This document shows positions 20,166-28,956 of a stretch of DNA of 55,319 nucleotides, piece after piece. The stretch comes from Chloroflexaceae bacterium (lineage in GTDB: Bacteria; Chloroflexota; Chloroflexia; Chloroflexales; Chloroflexaceae). The notes under the pieces were generated by a model. It did no database searches. It saw only the letters and a list, made by a program, of their open reading frames with translations, and was not told the DNA's origin. The stretch's first letter is position 1; each line of letters starts with the position of its first letter. The stretch is from positions 1 to 55,319 of the forward strand of contig JAAUSQ010000003.1 of assembly GCA_012033195.1 (NCBI GenBank), given 5' to 3'. The translations under genes and the position numbers were made by a program.

Positions 20166-21793
20166 GTGAAACGAGCAACAAGCGGTATGGTCTTTTCTTT
20201 CGACAACACGTCACACTTGACACGGTTGCTACTGTCACCAGAGCAGTTCGAGTTGGTGCGAACTATTCTGGCAAATTACAGCGGCGTGTATCTCGATATA
20301 GCTAGCCAGCGTGCGTTGTTGGTGGCACTCGATCAGCGCCTTGCCGTAACAGGCCTTGCTCTCGAAGGCTATCTGAACCATATTCAGAAGCCGATTGGTC
20401 GGGCCGAGTTGCAGCACCTTGCGGAATTGCTGCTCAATCATGAAACGATCTTTTTTCGTAATCTCGCACATATGCACGCACTACGCACCCACATTCTGGC
20501 GCACTTGCACGAACGCAAGCCCGTCGGTCAGCCAATCCGGATCTGGAGTGCAGGCTGCTCAACCGGCGAAGAGCCATACTCGCTGGCAATTCTGGCGCTC
20601 GAAAGCTTGGGCTACCCGCTGCCGCGTCCGGTCGAAATTTACGGTACCGACCTGAGCACGGCAGCACTCGCCAGAGCACGCCAGGGTATCTATAAGGGCG
20701 CTCGCTGACAAACGTGGCCTGGGATATGAAGGCGCACTACTTCGAGCATCGTGAGGCAGGCTGGTCGATCCGGCCTGCGGTGCGAAAAATTGTGCGCTTT
20801 GAGCAAGTTAATCTCCTAGAGCCGTTTCCGCAGTGGGCGCAGGGGGTTGATATTATTTTCTGTCAGAATGTCACCATCTATTTTCAGATTGACACCTTCC
20901 GCAGCCTGGTCGAGCGGTTCTACACGTTGCTGCCCGAAGGCGGCATGCTCTTCCTGGGCTTTTCAGAAACGCTGTGGAATGTGTTCGACCGCTTCCGGCT
21001 GCGCGAAATTGGCGGAGCCTTTGTTTATGTCAAAGAGACGCCGCTGCTAACGGCCCCGGCAACCGTGCGCCCCCCTGCGCTACCTGCACAGCCACCCGCC
21101 CCCATCACACAACCGCCTCGTAGCATTCCAAAGCCGCCGACTGCGGCTGACAATCTGGCTTCGCCTATTGACACGGGCCGTGCTCAGCGCATCACACAGC
21201 GGTTGAATGATATGCTGCCACCTGTCGCGCAGCCTGCGCCGATTGATCCTGAGATGCTGGCACGCGGACGGGCGATGTTGGATGCAGGCCAGATGGATGA
21301 GGTGATTGCCCTGTTTGAGCAGATGCCGCCCGGTGGCGCACATACGCCGCAAGCGCTGGCGCTGCTGGCACGTGCCCACGCCAACCGGGGCGATGTGGAA
21401 CTGGCAATAGCGGAAGCACGGCGGGCACTGGCGCTTGATACGCTGACGGTGGATGCCTACGTACTGCTGGGGGTGATTGCCTTGCAGCAGGGGCGCTTCG
21501 CTGAGGCGGTACAGCATCTGGAGCGAGCACGCTACCTCGCGCCCGATGCAGTGCTGATCGCGTTTTATCTGGCAGAAGTATATCGCCAGTTGCAGCGGAT
21601 GGAGGCGGCACTGCGCGAGTATCGCAATACCGAACGCAGCCTGGCCGAACATCCACCCGACCAGATTATCGATGGCGTAGCTGTCGCGTGGCTCCGCGAG
21701 ACGTGTGAACGTTACATTCAGCAACTCGCACGCACCAAACACGACGAGGGTACAAACCCCTGTTTTAATTACTATAAACGGTCGTATCGATGA
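20166..21793 (+). CDS. cheR: chemoreceptor methyltransferase CheR fused to TPR repeats (one frameshift)
   Basis: The N-terminal CheR domain has WSAGCSTGEEPYSLA (SAM-binding), DLSTAALARARQGIY and, after the break, DIIFCQNVTIYF and FLGFSETLW. A Pro-rich linker and about four TPR repeats follow (LALLARAHANRGDVELAIAE, VLLGVIALQQGRFAEAVQHL). The break near 20697-20703 is repaired by adding one G. The canonical FCRNVLIYF motif is changed to FCQNVTIYF, so Arg is replaced by Gln. The stop overlaps the start of the phosphatase gene by 4 bp. TPR fusions in CheR are usually protein-docking modules, here perhaps linking to the partner-switching proteins. The GTG start is uncertain; an ATG lies at 20187. 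Confidence 0.88.
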
Positions 21794-22944
21794 TAGAACA
21801 CGATGATACTCGAGAACAATTGATAAATACCAATGGGCATCGGCAGAGCCATAGCTCGCTGGTGGGGCACCGGGTGCGGTCGCGGCGGCGGGCAGTTCTT
21901 GCTGCCCCCGAACCAGTGACGCCACCTGTACCGGGTGCGCCGGGTACACCGAGTACACCATCCCGCGATGAGCAGCGGCAGGCCGAGCTTGAGCAGGAAT
22001 TGCAACTGGCCCGTGATATTCAGCAGGGTATTTTGCTGGCGGCAGTGCCCTACCTGCCCGGTTGGGAGATGAGCACAGTATCGGTACCGGCCCGCGACCT
22101 GGGCGGCGACCTGTACGACTTTGTGCCGCTGCCCGATGGCAAGCAAGGCATCATGATCGGGGATGTATCGGGGAAGGGCTTGCCCGCTGCGCTGCGGATG
22201 GCAGTAGCACGCACGGTCTTTCGGCACGAGGCACGCAAGGGCGACTCGCCGGGACGCACGCTCGAAGCGGTCAATCGGATTATTTGCAGCGATATTCCGC
22301 AGGGCATGGTCACGATGATCTATATCCAGCTTGACCCGCTGCGGGGCACGATCCGGTTTGCCAATGCGGGGCATACCTACCCGTTTGTGCTGAACGATAC
22401 GGTTGGCGAACTGGAACTCTCCGGCCTGCCGCTCGGCATTTTTGAAGAGAGCGACTATGAAGAAGTTGAGCTTCTGGTTGAGCCGGGTACCAGTATGCTG
22501 CTTTACACCGATGGAGTGACCGAGGCCACCAATGAGGCTGAGGAGATGTTCGGGGCGGCTTCCCTGCCTGCGCTGCTGGAAGCGAATCGGCTGATGAAGC
22601 CGAGCACACTGCAACGGATGCTGCTGCGCGAGTTGCGTACCTGGAACCCGCAGACGATCCAGGATGATGATGTAACGATGGTGGTGATACGGCGGCGCTA
22701 TCTCCATATCTACGACGAATTGTACAACATTGCCGTTGATGTGCTGGGCACAGAACGGGCCGCCAATTTCTGGCAGCAGCACGTGGCAGGGCACGCCGTG
22801 CTGCGTGAGGTGGGGGCCTTGGCGGAAATATGGGCCGATCATCTGCCAGAACTGACGGCAATGGTGCACGAGCAGTTCGGGCGCGGCCTTGCGCGTGAAT
22901 TGCAACAGCAGATGCGGCTGGCGCTGGAAGAGTACCGCCAGTAA
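21790..22944 (+). CDS. SpoIIE/RsbU-type PP2C serine phosphatase
   Basis: The protein has 384 residues. It has a disordered Pro-rich start, a short coiled coil (LEQELQLARDIQQGILLAAVP), and a PPM-type catalytic domain with metal-binding Asp motifs ARDLGGDLYDF, IGDVSGKGLPAALRM and LLYTDGVTEATN. A C-terminal extension of about 100 residues of unknown role follows. Such phosphatases remove phosphate from a Ser of an RsbV-type STAS protein. They thereby release it to bind the RsbW-type kinase. It overlaps cheR by ATGA, which places it directly in the chemosensory operon. Confidence 0.9.
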   Translation: MIEHDDTREQLINTNGHRQSHSSLVGHRVRSRRRAVLAAPEPVTPPVPGAPGTPSTPSRDEQRQAELEQELQLARDIQQGILLAAVPYLPGWEMSTVSVPARDLGGDLYDFVPLPDGKQGIMIGDVSGKGLPAALRMAVARTVFRHEARKGDSPGRTLEAVNRIICSDIPQGMVTMIYIQLDPLRGTIRFANAGHTYPFVLNDTVGELELSGLPLGIFEESDYEEVELLVEPGTSMLLYTDGVTEATNEAEEMFGAASLPALLEANRLMKPSTLQRMLLRELRTWNPQTIQDDDVTMVVIRRRYLHIYDELYNIAVDVLGTERAANFWQQHVAGHAVLREVGALAEIWADHLPELTAMVHEQFGRGLARELQQQMRLALEEYRQ

Positions 22945-22994
22945 GTGGTCGAAAATGGCAGACCGTTGCTAGACATAAAGTACTAGGAAAAGCC

Positions 22995-23023
22995 GTGACA
23001 ACGACCGTTGACTGTGGTATCAT
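22995..23023 (+). promoter_or_regulatory. candidate promoter for the TPR-rsbW-rsbV unit
   Basis: GTGACA (22995-23000), a 17-bp spacer and TATCAT (23018-23023). Each hexamer is one change from consensus. It overlaps the dyad at 23008-23040. Confidence 0.5.
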
Positions 23024-23040
23024 TACTAATCCACGGTCAA
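23008..23040. repeat. operator-like inverted repeat over the -10 region
   Basis: Two 10-bp arms, TTGACTGTGG (23008-23017) and CCACGGTCAA (23031-23040), match in inverted orientation at 9 of 10 positions around a 13-bp centre. The dyad covers the predicted -10 and start site, a typical repressor position. Confidence 0.45.
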
Positions 23041-23136
23041 AATAGCTGATGTGCAAGCGGTAGAGTACGAATAGAAATAGTAGCGTGCCAAGTGAAAGCA
23101 ACAATCGCAGGTAAGGAACCGGTACGGGGTTTTGCT

Positions 23137-24709
23137 ATGGCTACAAATGAACCACTCCTGTTTATGCCGCTCGACCTGGATACTTTTTCTGGGAGTGAGC
23201 GCTTTATGGAAGGTACGCAGATGGGGGCTGCCTTCAGCCAGGGTATCCGGCTCTACCTGCGGGCTGCCTATGCTGAGGCTATCGAACAATTTCGCAAAGC
23301 GCTGACTGCCGCCTATGTGGAGGGCGAAGAGAAGGCCCAGATTTACGAGCGCGAACGGGCTATCATTTACCTCTATATCGGCAATGCCCTGGTGTTCCAG
23401 GAGAAGTGGGAAGATGCCCAGCGTGAGTACCTGGAAGCCGTGCAGACTGACCAGAAGCTTGCCGAGCACACTACACCTGGGCGTGTCGTTTGCATCAATG
23501 GGGCAGATCGACAGTGCCATTAACGCCTTCAAGAAAGCACTGGAACACAACCCCAACCTGTACGAAGCCCATTTTTCGCTGGGGCGCAGTTATCAACGCC
23601 TAGACGATGCAGGGCGGGCCTACATTCACTATTCCAATGCGTGCAACACCCGCCCACACGCCGCCGAGCCGCGCTATTACCTCGGCTTGATGCACCAGAG
23701 CCACGGTGCCCACGAGCTGGCAAAACGCTGCTTTGCCGAGGCGCTGCGGGTGGAGCCGACCTTTATTTCGCCGGAGGTTGAAGAAGACGAAACGCTGATC
23801 AATCGCAGCGAAGAAGAGGTTGTGCAGTGGTATTACCGCCTGAGCGACGACCTGAAGCATCAGGGTTACGAAGAAGAGGCCGAGCGTATTTATCGGGCGC
23901 TGTTGCAGTGGCGACCGATTGAATACACGGCGCACTATCTGCTGGGCAACCTGCTGGCGCGTACCCGGCGCTGGGACGAGGCGCTGGGCGAGTACGGGTC
24001 GATACCGCCGCAGGATAAGCACTATGTCACGGCCCGCCTGCGGATGAGTGCAGTGCTACGGTTGCTGAAGAAGACCAAAGAAGCCTACGAATTGCTGTAT
24101 GAGTGTGCCAAGCTGCACCCCGGCAATGGGCAACTCTTCCTGAGTATGGGCAAATTGCTCTACGATATGGGGCGGCTCTCGGCGGCGCGGCGGGCCTTCG
24201 AGCGGGCCGTGCAACTCCTACCGCAAGACCCACAGGCCAACTACCTGCTGGGCTTCCTGTATATGACGCTGGGGCGCGAAAACTGGACGCTAGCGGCGTG
24301 GCGCAAGGCGGTAGAACTGGCCCCCGATAGCCATTCGTTGCGCTACGACCTGGGCTATATCTACGTGCGGCGCGGGCGCTACGACCTCGCGGCGCGTGAG
24401 TTTGAATATGTGCTCGATAAATGGCCGGAGGATGTCGAGACCAACTTTATGCTCGGCCTGTGCTACAAGGAACTGATGGAGCCTGGTCGGGCGATTGCGC
24501 TCTTCGAAAAAGTGCTGCGCCGTAACCCGCGCCACTCACAGGCGCTCTTCTACCTGGGAGCCTGTTATCTCCAGATTGGCAATACATCGCTTGGGAAGGC
24601 GTATCTGCGGCGCTACGACCATCTGCTGCGGCAGAACCAAACCACCTATGCAGCCCAACGCAATGGACGCTTGCAACGCCCGGTGCCGTCGATCAGTTCA
24701 TCAATGTAA
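23137..24709 (+). CDS. tetratricopeptide repeat protein (one frameshift)
   Basis: About 520 residues made almost wholly of TPR units (for example EAIEQFRKAL, AIIYLYIGNALVFQEKWEDA, EAHFSLGRSYQRLDDAGRAY, LGFLYMTLGRENWTLAAWRK, LGLCYKELMEPGRAIALFEK). It has no signal peptide, so it is a cytoplasmic scaffold. The frame breaks near 23465-23480. The upstream part ends in LEAVQTDQKLAE and the downstream part resumes with LHLGVSFASMGQID. It lies between the phosphatase and the RsbW-like kinase. A scaffold that holds chemosensory or partner-switching proteins together is plausible but not shown. Confidence 0.85.
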
Positions 24710-24729
24710 TCTGGTGGAGCGCAGAGGAA

Positions 24730-25170
24730 ATGGGTATGGAACGCATTGAAGTACATATTCCTTCAGATCTGACCTTTGAGCGGGTTGTGCGGGCCAGCAC
24801 CGACGAGATCGGCAAGGTGCTGGAGATCCCGACGGATCGCCTCGAAGATCTCAAGCTGGCCGTGAGCGAAGCCGTGTGTAATGCTATCGAACATGGCAAC
24901 CAGCAAATGGCAGATAAGCTCGTAATGGTCGTTTTTACAGTAGATACAGAAAAGCTCGAAGTTCACGTTATTGATCAAGGAACCGGTGTCGATATCGAAC
25001 GGCTCGACTTTTCTGAGCAACACGTGGAAGATGCCCACATCGAAGGGGAGGGGCGACGCGGCTTTGGCATGTTCCTGATCAGCGCATTGGTAGACCAGTA
25101 CGAGGTAAAATCTTCGGAAGAAGGCACAACATTGACCCTACGTCTGTATCGGAAGGAAATCGAACCATGA
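24730..25170 (+). CDS. RsbW-type serine kinase / anti-sigma factor homologue
   Basis: The protein has 146 residues and one GHKL ATPase domain. The N-box is SEAVCNAIEHGN (Asn51), the G1 box is VIDQGTGVD, and the G2 box is RRGFGMFLISALVD. The size and layout match RsbW/SpoIIAB, which phosphorylates the RsbV partner on serine and otherwise sequesters a sigma factor or other target. Its stop overlaps the rsbV-like start by ATGA. No sigma factor gene is adjacent, so the sequestered target is unknown. Confidence 0.9.
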   Translation: MGMERIEVHIPSDLTFERVVRASTDEIGKVLEIPTDRLEDLKLAVSEAVCNAIEHGNQQMADKLVMVVFTVDTEKLEVHVIDQGTGVDIERLDFSEQHVEDAHIEGEGRRGFGMFLISALVDQYEVKSSEEGTTLTLRLYRKEIEP

Positions 25171-25493
25171 CAACACTCGTAGAACGCGAAAAGTTTGGCG
25201 AGGTCGTTATTCTGCATATTCGTACCAATAGCATTGATGCCGTATCTGCCGCATCGATAGAGGCGAGTTGCAATGAGATGCAGCCGATTACCGTGCTGAA
25301 CTTTCGTGAGGTGGCATTCATCAACTCGGCAGGCATTTCGGTATTGCTCAAGTTTGTGGTCAAAGCACGCAAGGCCGGCTACAAGCTGTTTGCGATGAAC
25401 CTGAGCCCGCACCACCAGAAAATCTTCAAAATGGTAGAAATGTCGCGTTTTATGCCCACCATTGAAGAACGCGACCTTGCGGCCTATCGCTGA
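25167..25493 (+). CDS. RsbV-type STAS anti-anti-sigma factor homologue
   Basis: The protein has 108 residues and is a single STAS domain. The phosphorylatable serine region is FREVAFINSAGISVLLKF (Ser54 in the position of the DSxG serine). In known systems the unphosphorylated form binds the RsbW-type kinase, and the PP2C protein restores that form. It is the last gene of the run. About 60 bp further on, a new promoter starts the Uma2 gene. Confidence 0.9.
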   Translation: MTTLVEREKFGEVVILHIRTNSIDAVSAASIEASCNEMQPITVLNFREVAFINSAGISVLLKFVVKARKAGYKLFAMNLSPHHQKIFKMVEMSRFMPTIEERDLAAYR

Positions 25494-25510
25494 GGATGAC
25501 TAACGGCTTA

Positions 25511-25540
25511 TTTACAGTAGTACACTTTCCAGGGTATACT
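25511..25540 (+). promoter_or_regulatory. sigma70-type promoter upstream of the Uma2 gene
   Basis: TTTACA (25511-25516), an 18-bp spacer and TATACT (25535-25540). It leaves a leader of about 170 nt before the ATG at 25718. Confidence 0.55.
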
Positions 25541-25717
25541 GTTAAAAATATAATGTCAATTCTGTATGTCTATCAGAGATGGCTTTTGCCTCCATGTTTC
25601 TATGGGAATTAGGCAGGGTTCATCTACTGAATATTTACAGAACCACTACATCGTACTACAAACCGTAGCTTGTTTCTTCAGACATAGGCTGTATGATAGA
25701 AGTCGGGTGCAGTATCC

Positions 25718-26356
25718 ATGGCTACATCGATGATTGAACATGTTCAGACGGTGGTATTGCCAGCGAACTTATCGGATATCAACGGGCCACGCCAGGGCAA
25801 ATGGACATTCAACGATTTTGCCTCCCTCCCGGCCAATCCCAATGCCGAAAAGCAACAACGGTATGAAATTATCGATGGGGTCCTCTACGCCGCACCACTG
25901 CCCAACGAAACGCACCAGAAGGTTGTCGGCTGGATCTATTACTATCTTACCTCGCATGTGCGCCTTGCCAATCGTGGTAAGGTGTTTGTTGCGCCCTTCG
26001 ATGTTGAGATCGGGGCTGATGCGGTAGTCCAGCCCGATGTGCTGGTGGTGCTGAATGATAACCTGGGCTGCATTGTGACACCCAACCGTGTGATTGGTGC
26101 GCCCGATCTGGTGGTGGAAGTGTCCACCCCCGACACGACCGGCTACGACCGCCGCGAAAAGCAAGATGTGTATGCACGGGCTGGCGTGCGTGAGTACTGG
26201 GTGGTGGATGCCGCCGCCGAGACAGTTGAGGTGATGGTGCTGCGTGGCGGTACGTTTCGTCCGGTCAAGGTGTGCTATGGCAAGTCGCTGATCCCTTCGA
26301 AGGTGGTGCAGGGCATGCCCGTCATTGCCGAGCAGTTCTTCGCGGATAAGCGCTAG
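25718..26356 (+). CDS. Uma2 family (DUF820) PD-(D/E)XK nuclease-like protein
   Basis: The protein has 212 residues. It has the family layout: RYEIIDGVLYAAPLPN, the active-site strand VVQPDVLVVLND, then APDLVVEVSTPDTTGYDRRE and KQDVYARAGVREYWVVDA. Asp, Glu and Lys of the PD-(D/E)XK core are present (QPDVLVV, VVEVSTP, K in RREKQDVY). Uma2 genes occur in many copies in Chloroflexota and Cyanobacteria; their biological role is not settled. It stands alone with its own promoter. Confidence 0.9.
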   Translation: MATSMIEHVQTVVLPANLSDINGPRQGKWTFNDFASLPANPNAEKQQRYEIIDGVLYAAPLPNETHQKVVGWIYYYLTSHVRLANRGKVFVAPFDVEIGADAVVQPDVLVVLNDNLGCIVTPNRVIGAPDLVVEVSTPDTTGYDRREKQDVYARAGVREYWVVDAAAETVEVMVLRGGTFRPVKVCYGKSLIPSKVVQGMPVIAEQFFADKR

Positions 26357-26443
26357 GATATCAGGCAAGGGGCAAGCGGCGAACGCCTGCGGGCCTGATG
26401 CCCCGCACCCCCGGCCCCTAACTCCCACTGCGGGCGCAGGGTA

Positions 26444-27118
26444 TTAACCTTCCGGTGAAGCCTCGGTGAGCAGCGATTCACGGATACCCATATACAGCGC
26501 CAGAATGCCCGCCAGTTGCACTAGATGGTAGACTGAGTTGGCGTCCAACTCTACACCCACCTTGAGTGCGGCCCGTCCATCGGCCTGAATACCCGCCGCC
26601 GCCATACTGAGCAGAATACCCGTCACCATCCACGCGGCTCCCGGCGTGCCACGCAGCGCCAGCCGTCCGTAGCTCCCCAGCGCCAGCAGCATTCCCGCCG
26701 CCTGATAGATCAGGAAGGGCCAGAACTCGGTCTGACCGACCGGAATAGTTTTCCAGAACGCGCCCCCTACTGCCAGCGCAGGCAGCAGGGCGCGGCGGGC
26801 CGTTGCTTCGCCCCACGTATCGTACACCGTGCCAACAACAAACAGCGCCACGGTGGTACTGAGCGCCAGGTTGAGCGGTTGCCAGATGCGTGTATTGGTG
26901 GCTTTCGACATTTCAAAGCCGTGTGCAATAGCGCCAAGCGTTGCGCCCGTTGCCACCGTGCCATACGCTGCCGTCCAGATAGCGGCCTTCCAGGGGGCAC
27001 GCGCCCGCAACCCACGCACGCCAGTGGCACAGGCAATGGCGGCCCCGGCAATCAATACATCGGTGGCAGCAGTCATCTGCTCGGTCGGGCTTTGTATAAT
27101 ACGGAGACGGTGGAACAT
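26444..27118 (-). CDS. seven-helix integral membrane protein of unknown function
   Basis: The protein has 224 residues with seven evenly spaced hydrophobic helices, among them DVLIAGAAIACATGV, IWTAAYGTVATGATLGAIAH, LALSTTVALFVVGTVYDTW, WPFLIYQAAGMLLALGSYG and VYHLVQLAGILALYMGI. Conserved polar residues lie inside helices (His in AIAHGFEMSK, His in VYHLVQLAG). There is no signal peptide and no recognised family. The start is 30 bp after the stop of the lipoprotein/TPR gene, so the two are probably one transcript. An internal ATG at 27076 is an alternative start. Confidence 0.7.
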   Translation of the reverse strand: MFHRLRIIQSPTEQMTAATDVLIAGAAIACATGVRGLRARAPWKAAIWTAAYGTVATGATLGAIAHGFEMSKATNTRIWQPLNLALSTTVALFVVGTVYDTWGEATARRALLPALAVGGAFWKTIPVGQTEFWPFLIYQAAGMLLALGSYGRLALRGTPGAAWMVTGILLSMAAAGIQADGRAALKVGVELDANSVYHLVQLAGILALYMGIRESLLTEASPEG

Positions 27119-27148
27119 ACGCTATCCTATCCAGGGTATCTATCGCGT

Positions 27149-28810
27149 TATTGTGATGAGACCGCAATATCGGCAAACATATCTTCTGGCACTCCGGCGT
27201 TGCGCAGGTCGCCCATGTCGCGTTCGGTGCCTGAAACTTCGCTCAGCACGCGCCAGTCGTCGCCGTCGCGCCGCAAAACACCAGCGACGAACCAAGCGCC
27301 AGCGGTGCAATTTTCACACGGGCATAGTCGCCCCGCAACCGCTCAACCATCATCTGATAGGTTGTATCAGGGCCATTGGTGCGCCAGTACTCCGCGATAG
27401 TGCGCCCAATCGCTTCAAGCTCGGCAGTAGCACTGGCACTGTCGGCAGACCCGATATTGAGATAGGCCACGCTCTGCAAAAAGAGCGTTTCTGTTGGGCT
27501 GAGCACTGCCGCCTGCTGCAAGTCGGCACGCGCCTGCACACTCTCCGGGTTCTGCAAGTAACCCGCCCAGCCCCGCACAAAATACGCGCCCGCGAGGTCG
27601 GGCCGGAAGATCAGGGCGGGCAGGGTTTCGCTCTGGATACGCGCCAGCATTGCGGCGGCCCATCCCTCGGCAGGCGTGCCTACAATCAGCGGGTTCTGAT
27701 CAGGTGGCAAAAAGAGTGCCTCAACCGGATGGCCTGCCATATACGCAGTTGCGGCGGCATAATCACCATAAAAGACATATGGCAGCAACGTGTTGGGCAG
27801 CATTGCGGCGGCCCGTCCCTCGGCAATCGTTGTAATGATACCAACATTAAGCCTCACTGTTGGGTTGCCGGTGGTAGCATTGAGTGCGGCGGCCTGCTGT
27901 GCAAGATGATGCGCATCTTTCCACAAGCCTACTTCGGCATGCGCTATCGCCTCGTTGTTCAGGTTGGCAAGGTCGGGCGGCATCGTTGCCGAAAGCGGGC
28001 CAGCGCGACCGGCTCCATCGTGGTGCCATTCCAGCGCATAAAGCTATAGGACACTTCACGTATACCACAGCATAACAGTATACATAATCATCAGTCTGAT
28101 TGATAAGCACCTCAGGCGTGGTCGTCGCCGTTGATATCATGCAGGCGACCGGCTCCGGCGGGTGATGAATGGGTGGCGGTGACTTCACGCCGCAGAGAGG
28201 TGCCGTCGAAACTCAGCAACACGTACACGCCGCTATGGGCACCAACGCCCCCTTTCACCTCGATCCAGATGCGTTCGGGCACGACCCACGCCTGATTAAT
28301 GCCGCTCCAGTCGTCCAGCACTTCCACGGTTTCCAGCGACTCGCGTTCCAGTTCTTGCCACGGTTGTGGAGCGGCGGGGTGGTAGGTATAGAGCGCTACA
28401 AAATGGTAGGTATCGCTAACCGGGTTAACCTTGCCAAGCGAGTAGGCTAGCCACAACGGGCGATCATCAATGGTATTTTCGATAGAGATTGCCCGCACCG
28501 ACGTAATACCTGTACCGATAGCATCCGGCTCGGCGGCGACCGGCGGCACCTGTGTTTGCAGATAGGCGGTTAATTCGTTGGTCAGTGTGCCCATCGGCAG
28601 CGGCGTTGGCGTGGGCAGTGGTGGCACTGCCTCGGTTGGAGTGGGGCCTGCCGCCGCAGACGTTGCAACAGCGGGCGTGGGTGTGGTTGGGGCAACGGTG
28701 GGCAGGGGCGCAGCAGGGGGTGGGGCGCTAACCTGTTCGGCGCAGGCAACAAGCAGCAGCAGGCAACTTGCACACAGAACAAGCGCACACCAGCGTATCA
28801 TTCCAATCAC
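27149..28810 (-). CDS. lipoprotein with TPR-like C-terminal half (about four frameshifts)
   Basis: The gene starts with a lipoprotein signal (MIRWCALVLCASCLLLLVAC, lipid-anchor Cys in LVACAEQ), then a Thr/Pro/Ala spacer. A beta-rich domain ends in GRLHDINGDD...PEVLINQTDDY, which resembles an FG-GAP calcium-binding repeat. A TPR-like part follows (LANLNNEAIAHAEVGLWKDA). The true C-terminus reads GAWFVAGVLRRDGDDWRVLS to a TAA at 27149-27151. Shifts occur near 28112, 28055, 28000 and 27300. Read separately, the pieces would look like two or three unrelated proteins. It is probably an exposed, membrane-anchored binding protein. The 7-TM gene downstream is likely co-expressed. Confidence 0.72.
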
Positions 28811-28907
28811 AATCCTTTCCTCCTGCACGAGAACCCACCGGGGTCGCGCCTCATTATACCATTGCCGGTCCGAACGTCACCGCTGAACCTGCTCTCTGCA
28901 AACAATA

Positions 28908-28932
28908 CCCCCTCTCCGTGTCGGAAAGGGGG
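28908..28932 (-). terminator. hairpin terminator of the RND efflux operon
   Basis: An 11-bp stem with one mismatch (28908-28918 with 28922-28932) and a 3-nt loop lies 25 bp past the stop of the six-repeat protein. On the minus strand it is followed by TATTGTTT. Confidence 0.6.
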
Positions 28933-28956
28933 CAAAAGAGGCGTATATGGGGACAC

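Noticed and set aside
26829-28049. A 406-codon plus-strand frame over the 7-TM and lipoprotein genes
   Set aside because: Motifs for membrane helices and TPR are on the minus strand; the plus frame has shadow-like composition.
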